Below the pieces are notes generated by a model. It was not told where the DNA came from. It did not search any database and saw only the letters and a list, made by a program, of their open reading frames with translations. The position numbers were made by a program, and so were the translations under genes. A DNA stretch of 64,000 nt from Polytrichum commune. Its lineage: Eukaryota; Streptophyta; Polytrichopsida; Polytrichales; Polytrichaceae. Within the stretch, counting starts at the first letter, position 1, and every line of letters starts with the position of its first letter. The DNA lies in the NCBI GenBank assembly GCA_950295325.1, contig OX485804.1:19220001-19284000 (forward strand), written 5' to 3'. Positions 21,940-33,299 of this stretch are shown one piece after another.

Positions 21940-24185
21940 CTTGAGAGGCTTCTTCTATGAGACCGTTTATGATGCCACATCCACCACTGACTACTCCAAG
22001 GAACCTCTTGATGCCGACGTCGTCGACAGCCCCCGACCCAAGCAAAGATGCCAACAATCTCCGTCTCTGTCACCACTTAAGGGCACATAGCACAACTGCA
22101 TCTAGGCGTCCCACTCTTGGCCCGGTGATAGTATTCCACCTCAATGGCGGCTGCGGATGGACGCTCGACATGGAAATTGTGAACCCCTCCTTATTCCTTT
22201 GCAGAACGCTTTGCCCTTCCACGCCAACTTGGACGCAAACGCCCATCTGTGAGCCCAAAAGCATGTGCCCACATGTGTTTTAAGCTTGGAAATGATTAAG
22301 GTTTGAGTTTGGATTTATTATTACTTTATCAAAACATAAAAATAGTGAGTATCTCTAGTGTAATTGGAATTAGAGGCGAGGTTAGAGGATTAACATTGTG
22401 GCGTTTGAATGGGGGGGGGGGGAATTGAATTAGAGGTTAGGCAATAGTTTTGATTTAGGCTTGGTAGCCTTAAGGGAGATAGTTGGGTTTGATTGAGGTT
22501 AATTGGGCGCCACGAGTGTTCGTTTAAGGGTAAGGGGGGGGGGGGTTGTCACCCTAGTAAAATCCGGACCAGGGGACCGGTTGGCAGTTGGGAGGCCCTT
22601 GGCCGTCTCACCCTCTCTCTCTCAACTTCTCTCGTCTCGGGGAGGGTTTGGTTGGAAACAGGGGACGAGGAGCGGGGCCATCAGGGGGGCTAAGCCTGTG
22701 GGAATTGATGAGTGAGGATCTGGGTGGTGCTTCCCATTGGCACCTCAGGGAGAAGGCGAGGACATGGAATGAGCATGAAGGCGGCTGGCTAGTTGGAGGC
22801 AACCTCAATGCGAGGCAGGCAGAGAGGTTGAAGGGGAGGAAAAAGGAAGGGCAGCAGCCTCGGTGGCGGGAGCAGGAAGCTCGGAAGAATGCTGGGAATC
22901 GGAACAGAGGGGATGATTGAGCGTTCGCCCAGCCACAGGGTATCTGAATCCACCAGGGCGGATGAATGAGGCAGCGCAGCGAGAGTTGCCTGACCCAACA
23001 TCAAAATGTTGTGTTATTAAGGAGCTGGAAGGCGAGTAATGAGGACGTAATCGGAATTGGGAGATGATGTGCAGGAGAACGACTGGGAGCGAGGTGGAAT
23101 CAGTGGGTGAGAGGAGGAGAATGCGATTAGGTAGCTGGGCTGCAAGTGAAGAGACAACGATGCATGTCTGAGGGGACTGTGGGCAGGGACGGCCAAATCC
23201 CAGCTGGGTTCGGAATCGGTGCAGCTCGAGGCCTCTGGTCATGGCAATCCAGGGGCTGGGACTGTAACGGCTAAGTGTAAGGCGTGGCCCCAGTGGAAAA
23301 ACCGACGGGAGGGCAACCTGTATCCGAGGACCAGCGCAAGGGTGCAAATAGGACTTAGAGTTTAGGACCAGGGGACTAGAGAATTATGGCATCAATAGGA
23401 ATTAAGTGGTAGTTGGATCAGTTAGCCAATGAGGTGACATTAGGACGGTTCAAGGAGAGTTTGGTTGCAATTTTTGGCTTAACATTGGGTAGTTCATATT
23501 ATAGGCTTTAAGGTGTGGATTTGGTGTTGGGAGTTGAAAGGTCGTAGTATCTAGTATTATTCACAAGGGAGAAGAGCATTTCTTAATACTTGTATGTGGA
23601 CTTTGGTGAAAGTAAAGATGTGTGTTTGACATTCATGTGGGGGGGGGGGGGGAAGAAAGAACGGGAAGCCGGATTCCAATGCTACGAACTTCCATTAAAT
23701 ACATGTGGGCTCTGAATTCTCACCCGGACACAGACGCATAAGGGTGGGGGTTTTGGGTTGACACCATCGTGCCAAGGTGACCCCCCACAAACCAACCCCC
23801 CACCCATAGCTAAACCATACATTACAATCCTTCTACCCTAAAAGGAGTGTGTAACATGTTTGGGTTTTTCTCCTCAAACGAACACATGTTTATTGGTATG
23901 ATCAGTTGTAGGTTGCGTCCAACCCTAAATCTCCGCGGTCCAATGTGTCCATCGAGTTGGAGCGTTTCTACGCCATGCCTAGAAATGTTAGATAATCCAC
24001 TTCATCGTATTCAAATTCTTCATCTTATAATTTAGGCGCTCGACGGACTCCAAAATGTGTTATGGTGGGCCCATGTCCTGACCTTGGCTATTGTCGCGGG
24101 GCAGAGATTTTCATGAATGTTGAAGCGATGCTAGCAAAAGAATCGGCGGCAAAACAAAAAGATGTGGTCTCCAAGGCTAGGTAGG
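21940..24185 (+). pseudogene. Decayed duplicate of the 40599-41434 gene, split by a ~1.6-kb insert
   Basis: The first part (21950-22262) reads YDATSTTDYSKEPLDADVVD and RLRMDA, matching the first exon of the intact gene (FSAVDAASAVDYSRDVGIED, RLRMEAPPHE). The second part (about 23930-24185) reads SSYNLGARRTPK and YCRGAEIFMNVEAMLAKESA, matching exon 2 (TTSYNSGARPDN, YSRGPEIFRAMEAAKKKEM). Between them lie 1.6 kb of G-rich repeat DNA where the intact gene has a 173-bp intron. Stops and frameshifts are present throughout. The break falls exactly at the ancestral intron position. Confidence 0.78.
22265..23790 (+). repeat. LTR-like repeat, copy 2, inside the pseudogene intron position
   Basis: It contains poly-G tracts (near 22410, 22538 and 23639), GAGGCCCTTGGCCGTCTCACC running into a CT tract near 22600, and CTCACCCGGACACAGACGCA near 23720, in the same order as copy 1. 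Open frames on both strands (for example 22805-23347 minus) are GC-rich noise without family motifs. It is probably a solo LTR or related retroelement inserted in an intron. Confidence 0.35.
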
Positions 24186-24299
24186 CCATCGTAGGCGTAG
24201 ACATTGCGCATAAGCAAGATGATTGTAGGTCACACTATCCAATGGATGTGTGGCGTTAGTATGCTATTCATTTTACATGCCATACGTTGTATATTTTAT

Positions 24300-24900
24300 T
24301 TGTAATAATATGAGTGTTATATGATTTCCCCTTAAATATGGTCTAATGTTTGGATTGTCCTACCTAAACCATCTAGATATGAGTTCTTAATTGGGTTCTT
24401 GATATGAACACCCACTTTAAAGTATTTGCATCTTAGAACATTCTCCAATATATGTGTGAATTTATCCATAATCTTATATTTGCAAATGTCTTAAAATTCC
24501 AAAAAATCCCAAATTAACAAATATAGTGTTAATTACGTGTTCAATATACCTACCTGCACACTACTTACACCGTCTTCTAAAATATGTAGACTTTTCTTGA
24601 AATGTGTTCTTTCAACATAAATTGCTTGGCTTTGTAGATCAACGTGTTTTCCAAATGTTTATGATTTTTTCCTTCACAAAATTCAAAATTAATATATAAT
24701 GTTGAATCACTTTCACTAACACCTATGCATGGTAACGGAGTTGTATATTTGACTGTGCTTGCGCCTTTGGCTAGTTAGGCCATGTCTCCCCTTTTGTCTT
24801 TGACACAACACAACAACCTAGCCACACATGCCGATGATGTGCCAAATGAGAAAAATATGATGAAAGACAAAGCCTCATCCTATTGAAAAAACATGGTTCC
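24300..24900. repeat. Interspersed repeat family member 1 (others at 47500-47760 and 59080-59310)
   Basis: Landmarks such as AAATTGCTTGGCTTTGTAGA followed by an AACATGTTTT-like segment and TTCACAAAATTCAAA recur at about 24630 and 47575 on the plus strand and, inverted, at about 59190. The copies are diverged and non-coding. No termini were identified. Confidence 0.6.
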
Positions 24901-25562
24901 GGGCACTAGCGTACTAGATGGTCTTATAATCACCATTGATACATTATTTTTCACAAATGCATCCCCAACTTGATCATGCCATTGATGAAGAACATTTTCT
25001 GAAAAATGCTCTAATACCTAAAAAACATGAGCACACAAGGAATGGGAATCACCTAAATTTCTTCTTGCTTCAAGATAGATACTTCTCGCCCTCCAACTTG
25101 TAAGTGCATGATTTGAAAGTCCAAGGCATATTATAATCTTCTCTCATGCTTGGAGGGAACACTATATTCGTTAATCGGAGACTTTTGAAAGTCTCAAAAT
25201 TAAATATGCCCATAGTTTGGGATGCCAATATTGTGGGCATATAGAATATTGGGAACATCAAGAACATGATGATTTATAAATTCGCATGCGTAGAATATTA
25301 TCATTACTAAAAATAGAAAGTCTCAATTACAATGAAAACGTGTAGTCCATGTAAAAAATAACAATGGACTTTTAAAAACAAATTGTTTTTGTCATTTTAG
25401 AGTTTAGGGTGCCCATCCCAAAAGTAAGGGTCTTATAAAGTTGGATGACACATCCCAAACATATGCCACAATGGAATGTGACAAGTCTACTAAGTCTATT
25501 AAAAACCAAGCTTGCTAAGCTCACATGCCTCTCGCCATTAACTCCCACCTAGTATGTTATGT
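24900..25562. other. Gene-less spacer and 3' flank of the DUF7869-type gene
   Basis: No coding feature is supported. AT-rich, unique-looking sequence leads up to the stop codon of the leftward gene at 25563. Confidence 0.5.
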
Positions 25563-28500
25563 TTACCCATCTCCATTTTCCGCTTCATATCCATTGTCCG
25601 AGTCATTTTCCGCAGCTGCAATACGTGCCAAATTGTCCTTGGCAAAATCTATATGTTTTTGGGGGATGGTCATTGATTCTGTTTTGGAACCTTTGCGCGG
25701 CTTCCAAGCACAAAGTATAGTATCCGTGTTTATCCAAACCGGTTTGTACGCTGAGTCCATTGTCCACTTGAAATTGTTTTTGGTGTCCCAACCTAAATAA
25801 GTGCGAAGCACGTTCTGGTCTTTAGTGCTTGGACGGCAATATTCCACCTCAATTTGACGAAAGTTGGGGCTAGTTCGAACAAAATTGGGTGAAGACAATG
25901 CTTTCACCAACCAAATTGGTTTGGGATGCTCCTCATCCCCAACTCGTACGAGCACCATATAACCTTCGTGGCAATCAACCCCAACACGAAACGACGGTGC
26001 CGGTCGATTGCGGGCAGGGCCAACGTAATGTTCATCCATTGCGAACTCTTCACGAACGTCTCCATTGCTAAAAAACATGGTGTCGGACTCGACAACCGTC
26101 AAACGACTTTGTGGCCAAAACCCTTGTGTCAAAGTCGTACGGGTGTCGCCATCAACTGTCACTAGTGCCGAGCGAATGCGATCCCAATATAAAATCAATG
26201 GTTCATGAGTATCTCTAACACGTCTAGTGATGTCCTCCTCACACAACTCCTTCCAATATTTAATGAATCCGGATATGCCTTTGATGATCTCCGGTCCATT
26301 CCTCATGGGGTCGGGTTTACAAGGCTTTGGATCCCCATCCGGGAGCAAACATTTCCCATCATTGTCTTGACGCCATACTAGTATACCATCATCCGGGCCC
26401 CAATTAGGAGATGTGCACAAAAGCTTGAATTGCATGGCCGGGAGACCATCATCCCTTATATAGAATCGGAATTGTTGTCTTTTGGTGTGTCCCACCAAAC
26501 GGTCCCCTCCTTTCAACATGTATGGCTTGATGAAGGCCTTAAAATCTGGTACTTCCTCGATCATGTGCGGAATCACCGGCATATGGTCCAAATCCATATA
26601 CGATTTCATAAGAAGTGGTATGGTTGGAAAATCTTCCTCATGCAACTTCATGCTCCACCATCCGAAGGACGCATCAATGTCGTCATGTGTGTGTCCCACC
26701 ATCAAGAAAGACACAAACACCTCCTTGAAGATACCTTTTGCCACAAGCAAAGACCAAAAACAAAATACGTATCGACATTTGTTGTCCTTTGCGCAATTAT
26801 CAAGTTGAACGTGGAGAGTTGGAGGCAAAGGTTTTGCACAAATAGGCTCTCCGGATGCTTCCGGCAATGACGACATACAAACCTCCTTACCCGCAAGCAC
26901 TGCCTCATAAAGGGGTGTCGTTCCACACCCATCAAACAATGCACGTGAAGACTGTATCGGCGGTTTCTCTAGATCGCGCAAGAGTTTTGCAAATGAACCC
27001 ACCGTGTGGTTAGCATCGCCAGGGTAAAAATCCAAACCATAATGGGCATATTTTACGTCCCCATGGCCGTGGGCAATCATACCTATAAAAAACAAACGAT
27101 GGGTTAATCTCCAAAAAAAATGAAGAGACCACTAAAGTAGAACATTTGGAAAAACCACCCAATAAAATAGGATTTAGGGTGAATATAGGTTTGTTATGCC
27201 ATACAAACTTGTTACAGATACGGGTAACTTGAAAAAACCATTCGTGGCCTTTATTTTGCGAGCATAACAAGGGCATACGGTCTTCGAGTGGTCCATTTTA
27301 TCATGGATAATTGTTAGAACCTCTGTAGGCCTCATTATGGATAGAGCACGGTTCTTGTAGTAATCTTGACGGTGAGCCTCTTGGTTGTTGACATGTTCAA
27401 TATATTTTGCCTGATGCCTGGTATGAGACTCAGTACCTATGGGGTGGGCATCTCGAAGACCTTTGTATTTTTCACACGTCGTGCACCTTGCGAATTTGTC
27501 ACCAGGTCTCTTCAAAATATATTCAGCAAATTGTTGGTTTTTAATGACACTCAACTTGGACAAAGAAATGGGTCCACAACCCACTATGCGACCCACTTCG
27601 TTGATATCCGTTAATATGTTCTTCCATTTTGTGCCCGTGGGCAACACCATTTGAACAACTTTCTCCCCTGTCGACAATGTCCTCGTCTTGTGGGGCATTG
27701 CATCGGCCAATGGCACTATGATCGTGGAGAGTGTGGCGGAGGCTTGGAGTGTAGACTCCCTAGGTTTCTTTGTGCCCGCATTGCCATGAAATCGAGAGTG
27801 ACGACCCAATGATGAATACTTTCTAAACCTATAAAAGTCAGCCTTGGAGACGGCATGAATGGTATACCATGCGGTACAACATACTTCCACATTCTCGAGG
27901 GTCACCACCTTATGGCCATGCACATCAAGGTGCAAATTTCTATGGACCTCGAGTTTCTTTGCTGATCTCATACGAAAATCCGCAAGCCACATCTCCTGAC
28001 GCAAAGACTTAATTTTTTCGCGGGGGAAAAATTGGCAACATTTTTTTGCACAACAGTCCTTGGCGGACACGAGACGGATAGAATCGTCTCCTATTATGCG
28101 ATCCCGTCGACGCTCTTTATCATCAGGAGGCGTGCGGCTAGAATCATATCTACGGAGGCCTTTGCGAGGACGAGTGTTGGAAACCAAGGTTGATTGAATT
28201 TGCTCATGCCGTCGCCTATGATCCCACAAGCTTACTTCTTCATGGAGAACCCGACGAAGGGACCATCGGCGCAATGAAAACCTCCAAGTCACAGGGACCT
28301 CAAGCGGAAGCAAAGAATTCAAGATGCACACCCCAACATCATGGAGACCAAGGGGATTGGCATCAACACATTCACGGGGATCGGAGTTTCTACATATGCC
28401 ATTTGCCACCGGGACACCTAGATCATTAAGTAGAACCACATCAAGGCCCACCCATTTCTCCCTACCATATCCTGCATACAAAGGAATGTCATCGTCGTCC

Positions 28501-28680
28501 ACACCGAAATGTAGAGAACTGTCGTGCACTTGAAAAGAATCATGAGAGGATGTACGCAATGACACACCCTCCACTTTGTGTTGTCAAAACTACCCGCGGA
28601 TGAGGATGAAATTTCACATTCACGAACGGAGGACGACATGTCTGTTGACAACTCCAGAGAACTACCATCCACATGCATCG
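25563..28680 (-). CDS. DUF7869-type RNase H-like protein, two exons
   Basis: The minus-strand model is exon 1 from about 28574 (or an ATG near 28680) to 27209, intron 27208-27083 (GTTTGT...TATAG, phase 1), exon 2 27082-25563. The splice joins KLPVSVT to MIAHGHGD. Conserved features in order are a cysteine cluster (CCAKKCC, about 28050-28030), DKMDHSKT near the end of exon 1, LHVQLDNCAKDN near 26800 and VGHTHDDIDASF near 26690. LDN...N and HTHxDID are hallmarks of DUF7869, a transposon-related, presumably RNase H/DDE-fold domain of unknown function. Exon 2 is a clean 500-codon frame, so the gene may be active. The N-terminus is unclear: a frame open from ATG near 28680 (MAMHVDGSS) shifts to the main frame around 28572, implying another intron or a frameshift. 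Palindrome repeats begin about 110 bases upstream. Confidence 0.72.
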
Positions 28681-28791
28681 CCATCCCACCTACAAAAACC
28701 AAAGGCACCAGGAGACCCAAACGTAAACTAAAGAATGATAGCCAACATGGACGACATTCAACGCAGTATGTCAAATCAGTCAAGTTCTAAA

Positions 28792-30088
28792 TACCAACGT
28801 CCGTTCGTATACGACTGCAATAGTGAATGTGCCTATGTGTGGAAGTCAATAACTTAGAAAGCCTTTCAAAGTGCTATCATATTGATCGCTGATGGAATTT
28901 ACGAAAGTGCGTTCGTTAATTACAGACCATCGACTTGCATGAGCAGAACGTGCAAGTTTTTTATACGAACGTACGTTCGTATAGCATAGGATGAATGAGT
29001 TTGGGTATAAAGGTTTATAAACGAGGAGTTTTTTCTGGAAACCAGTACAGAACTCGCATGTTGTATTAACGACCAAAATTTGTAAACCACAACTATCCCG
29101 AATTTCGAAGAGTATATCGGGACAAAACAAATAGCATGTTTACGAACGCACGTTCGTAAAACCACAGAAATCACTATCTGCAGGTGTACACCAGGAAATC
29201 ATAGATGGCGTACTTACGAACGCACGTTCGTAAATGAACAACCATTATATTTATAATTGCACATACATAAAAGCGTAGATGCCACATTTACGAACGCACG
29301 TTTGTAAATGAACCACCATTCGTATTGCAAATGATTGATATATATGTGTCACAACGTTGACTCTGGTATATTTTGGTAGTTACGAACGCACGTTCGTAAA
29401 CCCACAACATTGCGTCCGATCCAACTGTGCTACTGATGGGACCTCATACTTACGAACGCGCGTTCGTAAAACCATAGCAACCCCCATCTGAATGTATAAA
29501 CTAGGAAATCATAGATGACGTACTTACGAACGCACGTTCGTAAATGAACAACCATTATATTTATAATTGCACATACATAAAAACGTAGATGTCACATTTA
29601 CGAACGCACGTTCGTAAATGAACCACCATTCGCATTGTAAATGATTGATATACATGTGTCACAACGTCGACTCTGGTATACTTTGGTAGTTACGAACGCA
29701 CGTTCGTAAACCCACAACATTGCGTCTGATCCAACTGTGCTACTGATGGGACCTCATACTTACGAACGCACGTTCGTAAAACCACAGCAACCCCCATCTG
29801 AATGTATACACTAGGAAATCATAGATGGCGTACTTACGAACGCACGTTCGTAAATGAACAACCATTATATTTATAATTGTACATACATAAAAGTGTAGAT
29901 GCCACATTTACGAACGCACGTTCGTAAATGAACCACCATTCGCATTGCAAATGATTGATATACATATGTTACAACGTCGACTCAGGTATACTTTGGTAGT
30001 TACGAACGCACGTTCGTAAACCCACAACATTCCGTCCGATCCAACTGTGCTAGTGATGGGACCTCATACTTACGAACGCGCGTTCGTA
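28792..30088. repeat. 310-bp higher-order array of ACGAACGNNCGTTCGT palindromes
   Basis: Sixteen palindromes are visible. Two are diverged (28792, 28898) and one is isolated (28964); then 29141, 29215, 29289, 29381, 29451, 29525, 29599, 29691, 29761, 29835, 29909, 30001 and 30071. From 29141 the spacing is exactly 74, 74, 92, 70 and repeats three times, a 310-bp period. Arms are nearly invariant while the centre dinucleotide is CA, CG or TA. Spacers between palindromes are also conserved within the 310-bp unit. One copy (29289) has a single arm change. It lies in the 5' flank of the leftward DUF7869-type gene. Confidence 0.95.
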
Positions 30089-30420
30089 AGTATCCGGTAT
30101 TTGCGGCGGTATATGCGGGATATGCTATGTCCTGTACCTGTGAGGAATACGGTTGGCGAACAGGAGGGTGGCTTGAGCGCGCTCCGACGACTCTCTAGAG
30201 CGCACACCTCCCGTCAGCCGCAGAAAAGAGCTCTCCCGTGGGGGGAAAAACTTTAAGTACCTCCCCCCGGTGGTTCAAAATCTCTTGGATGCTCTTTAAA
30301 AAGCGGATTCCCGCCCCCTACCTAGCCCTACCAATATGCCATTCCCGCCATGACCAATTATATAAATAGCATTTTGTATGCAACATGTATTGCATGCACG
30401 CACATTATATTGGAAAAAAA
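30089..30420. promoter_or_regulatory. GC-richer stretch with CCAAT/TATA-like boxes
   Basis: Just beyond the last palindrome the base composition rises, with inverted runs GTGGGGGGAAAAA and ACCTCCCCCC near 30240-30275. A CCAATTATATAAATA string near 30353 resembles a CAAT plus TATA pair on the plus strand. No gene clearly starts after it, so a promoter role is weak inference. Confidence 0.25.
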
Positions 30421-30599
30421 TGTAAATCGGTCGCACACCTTAGATGTAACCAAGGTCTGAACCACCAAATCTATATATATATATATATATATATACATAT
30501 ATATGTTTCATGATATTTAAATATTATGAATTTTGACATAGAAGATTAAATGATTTGCAACCAAGGTGTGAAGTCCAAGTTAATTAACAATTCGTATCT

Positions 30600-30900
30600 A
30601 ATACAATAATGGTATATTTGGTAATTGGAGTCATTTAGTTGATTTTGAGACTATTTAAGAACGCACTTTAAATTTCAAATATGGACTTGTAATTACAAAC
30701 TAAAACTTTCATACGTATAGTTTCCAAATCGGATACACCTTATATTAGACATAAAGGCATTGAAGGGAACAAAATTATGAAACATAGTTACATGAAAATA
30801 TTTGCACATGAAATGAGAAATAGACCCCAAAGGAAGGGAACATACCGAGAATTAATGGAACTTGAATCAATTCAATGGAAATACCATCCATAACTCTTCT
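30600..30900 (-). repeat. Interspersed repeat shared with 41510-41830
   Basis: Read on the minus strand this matches 41510-41830 over about 300 bases, with landmarks such as TTCTCATTTCATRYG, CAATATTTTCATGTA, AGTTTTAGTTYGTAATTAC and TTAAATAGTCTCAAAATCA. It is non-coding and its nature is unknown. Confidence 0.6.
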
Positions 30901-31319
30901 TAACCTTGATATATAAAAGAAACTAAATATAGAAACTAAATTTATATCACTCAATAAGGTGGGAGTGGGACTCATGGACCCATGAACAGAAAATCATTGA
31001 CGCATGAATTAAGGGCCTAAGACATGCAAGTTATAATAATATTAAGTATGGATTGTGTGAACAAATTGTATAATAACTATTAAGTTATTATTTCATCAAA
31101 ACTCTTAAGTTTCAAGTTTTATTAATCACATAAACCAAATTTTTGTCTCAATTCAATTAATTTAGAATCTCCAAATGACAATCGGCATGATTCTCAATTA
31201 TTACGATTGATATGAATCGAATAAAGCAATTTCCAATCCATCGAACATCGGTAGATCATTTTGACATGCCCATAGATCACAACATGGCCACATACAAGAC
31301 TACCATGTAAGATACAAAG

Positions 31320-31390
31320 ATGCAGGGATGTAGAGTTTAGGGTTGGTGATAGTGTTTAGGGTTTAGGGTTTAGGGTTTAGGGTTTAGTGT
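31320..31390. repeat. Interstitial telomere-like tract
   Basis: Four or more consecutive GGGTTTA units lie near 31356-31385, preceded by degenerate units. TTTAGGG is the usual plant telomere repeat, so this is an interstitial tract, possibly from repair or an inserted element. Confidence 0.75.
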
Positions 31391-31769
31391 ATTCGACCAC
31401 GTGGCTGCAATGCACAAGTTCAATCTAAAATGTCCTCAAATGAATGACGATAAACAAAATTCAAGCATGTTTACTAAGTTATTGAAGTTAATGTGATAGA
31501 CGCATCCATTACATATAGGGTTTACAAATCATGAATTTAATGTGAACTCATTACTTATACATTCAAGTCGTTATAAGTGTTACATATTGTAGAATGTTTC
31601 AGTCAATTAATACTTAAGTTGAATTATATATACTATCGTTTATGCTTTTTTTGTATTAAACCTTAGGGTCCTAGTTTTAAAAACAATTAGTGTTAATTCT
31701 ATAAATGTTCATGGTTTAGGGTTTTAGTTGTACAAGTGTTACTTGTACATTTTGTATAGTTGTTCTTTT

Positions 31770-32970
31770 TTAAACCCCCCCACCGAAGGCTGATTTTTCA
31801 CAAAGGTTTTGCCCGTCCACGTCCAAAAACCTTGAATTGAAAGGCAAAAAAAATTGCAACCCGTCCCAAAACCGGTAATTATTTCTAAACCAACCCGTCC
31901 ATGGAAAGGTTAAAGAAAAAACAACCCGTCCCAAAACAGGGAATTTCTAAACCAACCCGTCCATGAAAAGGTTAAAGAGAAAAACCAATTAATAAAGATA
32001 AACCGAAAGATGTTGGCATGTGATTGGTTGCACTTGGAAACAATAGGATCTTGCTTCAATGCCATCAATACTATGTCTTTTTGCTAATTTCAGCTGCCAC
32101 CACCAGCATTCCCTCCACGACATTGCCCCCCCCCCATTTTTTCCATTTGAGTTTTGAAGCTCTTCCCATCGAGCAGGTATTGAAGCTCTTCCCATTAACA
32201 AATATAAGTTAGTTAGGTATCTCTTACACACATTCTTTCTATATCTTTTGGGCATGAGGGATTATGAGGTTTTGGGTGAAGGATTTGATTTATTTTTTTG
32301 GAACAAGAACTGGTAGGCTTCGCGGTCGAGGAGATTCAACCTACCTTTTTTGTCATGCACTGCAATATGTGAGAGGGGTTTTCCTAAACAAAACCTAATC
32401 AAAATCATCTACGTACTAGTTTGAAGTTAGAAACTTTAGAAGCTTTGATGCGCATTTCATGTGCAAATATTCCAGTTGAAAACATAAATTGGAATGCAGT
32501 GATGCTTGTTTGGAGAAACATGAAGGATAGGAGAATTCATCCACTTCTTTGAAGGGTAAGTAGGTATTTATTTTAATTTTTTTGATCATATTCATATATA
32601 ATGATTCTTATTCAATTGCTAAGTGTACCTTCAATTATAATCTTTGACATTATGTTAAAAAGGTTCTAAATTTTGTGGTTGATGAATTAATGTATGCAGG
32701 TGAATCATGCACTTCAATTTGATATTTTGATTGGGTATTAGTGCTTTGATTGCATTATGCTTATATTCACATGTCATATATGACATAATGATATTTATAC
32801 CATTTATGTTTTTGAGACAAAAATTATAAAAACATTATTTTTAGAACCCATCCAAAATAAATTTGAAATGTCCAAAAACCAGTTCATTTTCTAAGAACCC
32901 GTCCACTGGAAATGATTTTTTTTAATGAACATGTCCCTAGACATGTTAGGGACCTTGTGAAAAACCACCA
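31770..32970. repeat. Tandem AACCCGTCC repeats; possible TIR element
   Basis: Two to three units of about 64 bases, each with AACCCGTCCCAAAAC and ACCAACCCGTCCATG, lie at 31850-31985, and a related unit at 32835-32910. TTTTTCACAAAGG at about 31793 and the inverted form CCTTGTGAAAAA near 32951-32962 could be terminal inverted repeats of a 1.2-kb element, but the match is short. No coding capacity is seen. Confidence 0.35.
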
Positions 32971-32989
32971 CTGCCCCTACCCCCCTTCA

Positions 32990-33165
32990 TCTACCCATAT
33001 CTACCCATCCCATCCCATCCCCACCCATGTCCCCTCCCCCCATCCCATCCCACCTATCCCCCTCACACCCTCCCATCCCCACCCATCTCCCCTCCCCATC
33101 CCCACCCATCCCCCTCTCCTCATCCCTTCCCATCTCCCATGCTCATCCCTTCCCATCCCATCCAT
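32990..33165. repeat. CCCATCC-type simple repeat
   Basis: This is a pyrimidine-rich array of CCCATCC, CCCACCC and CCCATCTCC units. It generates open frames on both strands (proline-rich or glycine-rich) that I regard as artefacts. Confidence 0.85.
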
Positions 33166-33299
33166 GTTAAGCGCGGTCCAGTGGAGGGATGCCACATGGC
33201 AGCCGCAGGGAAACCCTAGCGGTGCCGGCTACCTCCCCGCGCCCCTCCTCCTCATTCTCATTCCCAGCAGAGAGAGGAGGAGCGAAGTAGAGCGGAGCG

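Noticed and set aside
22588-23347. GC-rich open frames on both strands
   Set aside because: They lie in a non-coding LTR-like insert with poly-G tracts. They have no family motifs, and overlapping frames on both strands are expected from composition.
28792-30088. CRISPR-like array
   Set aside because: Spacers are not unique but repeat with a 310-bp period, the repeat is a perfect inverted repeat, there are no cas genes, and the genome is a plant's.
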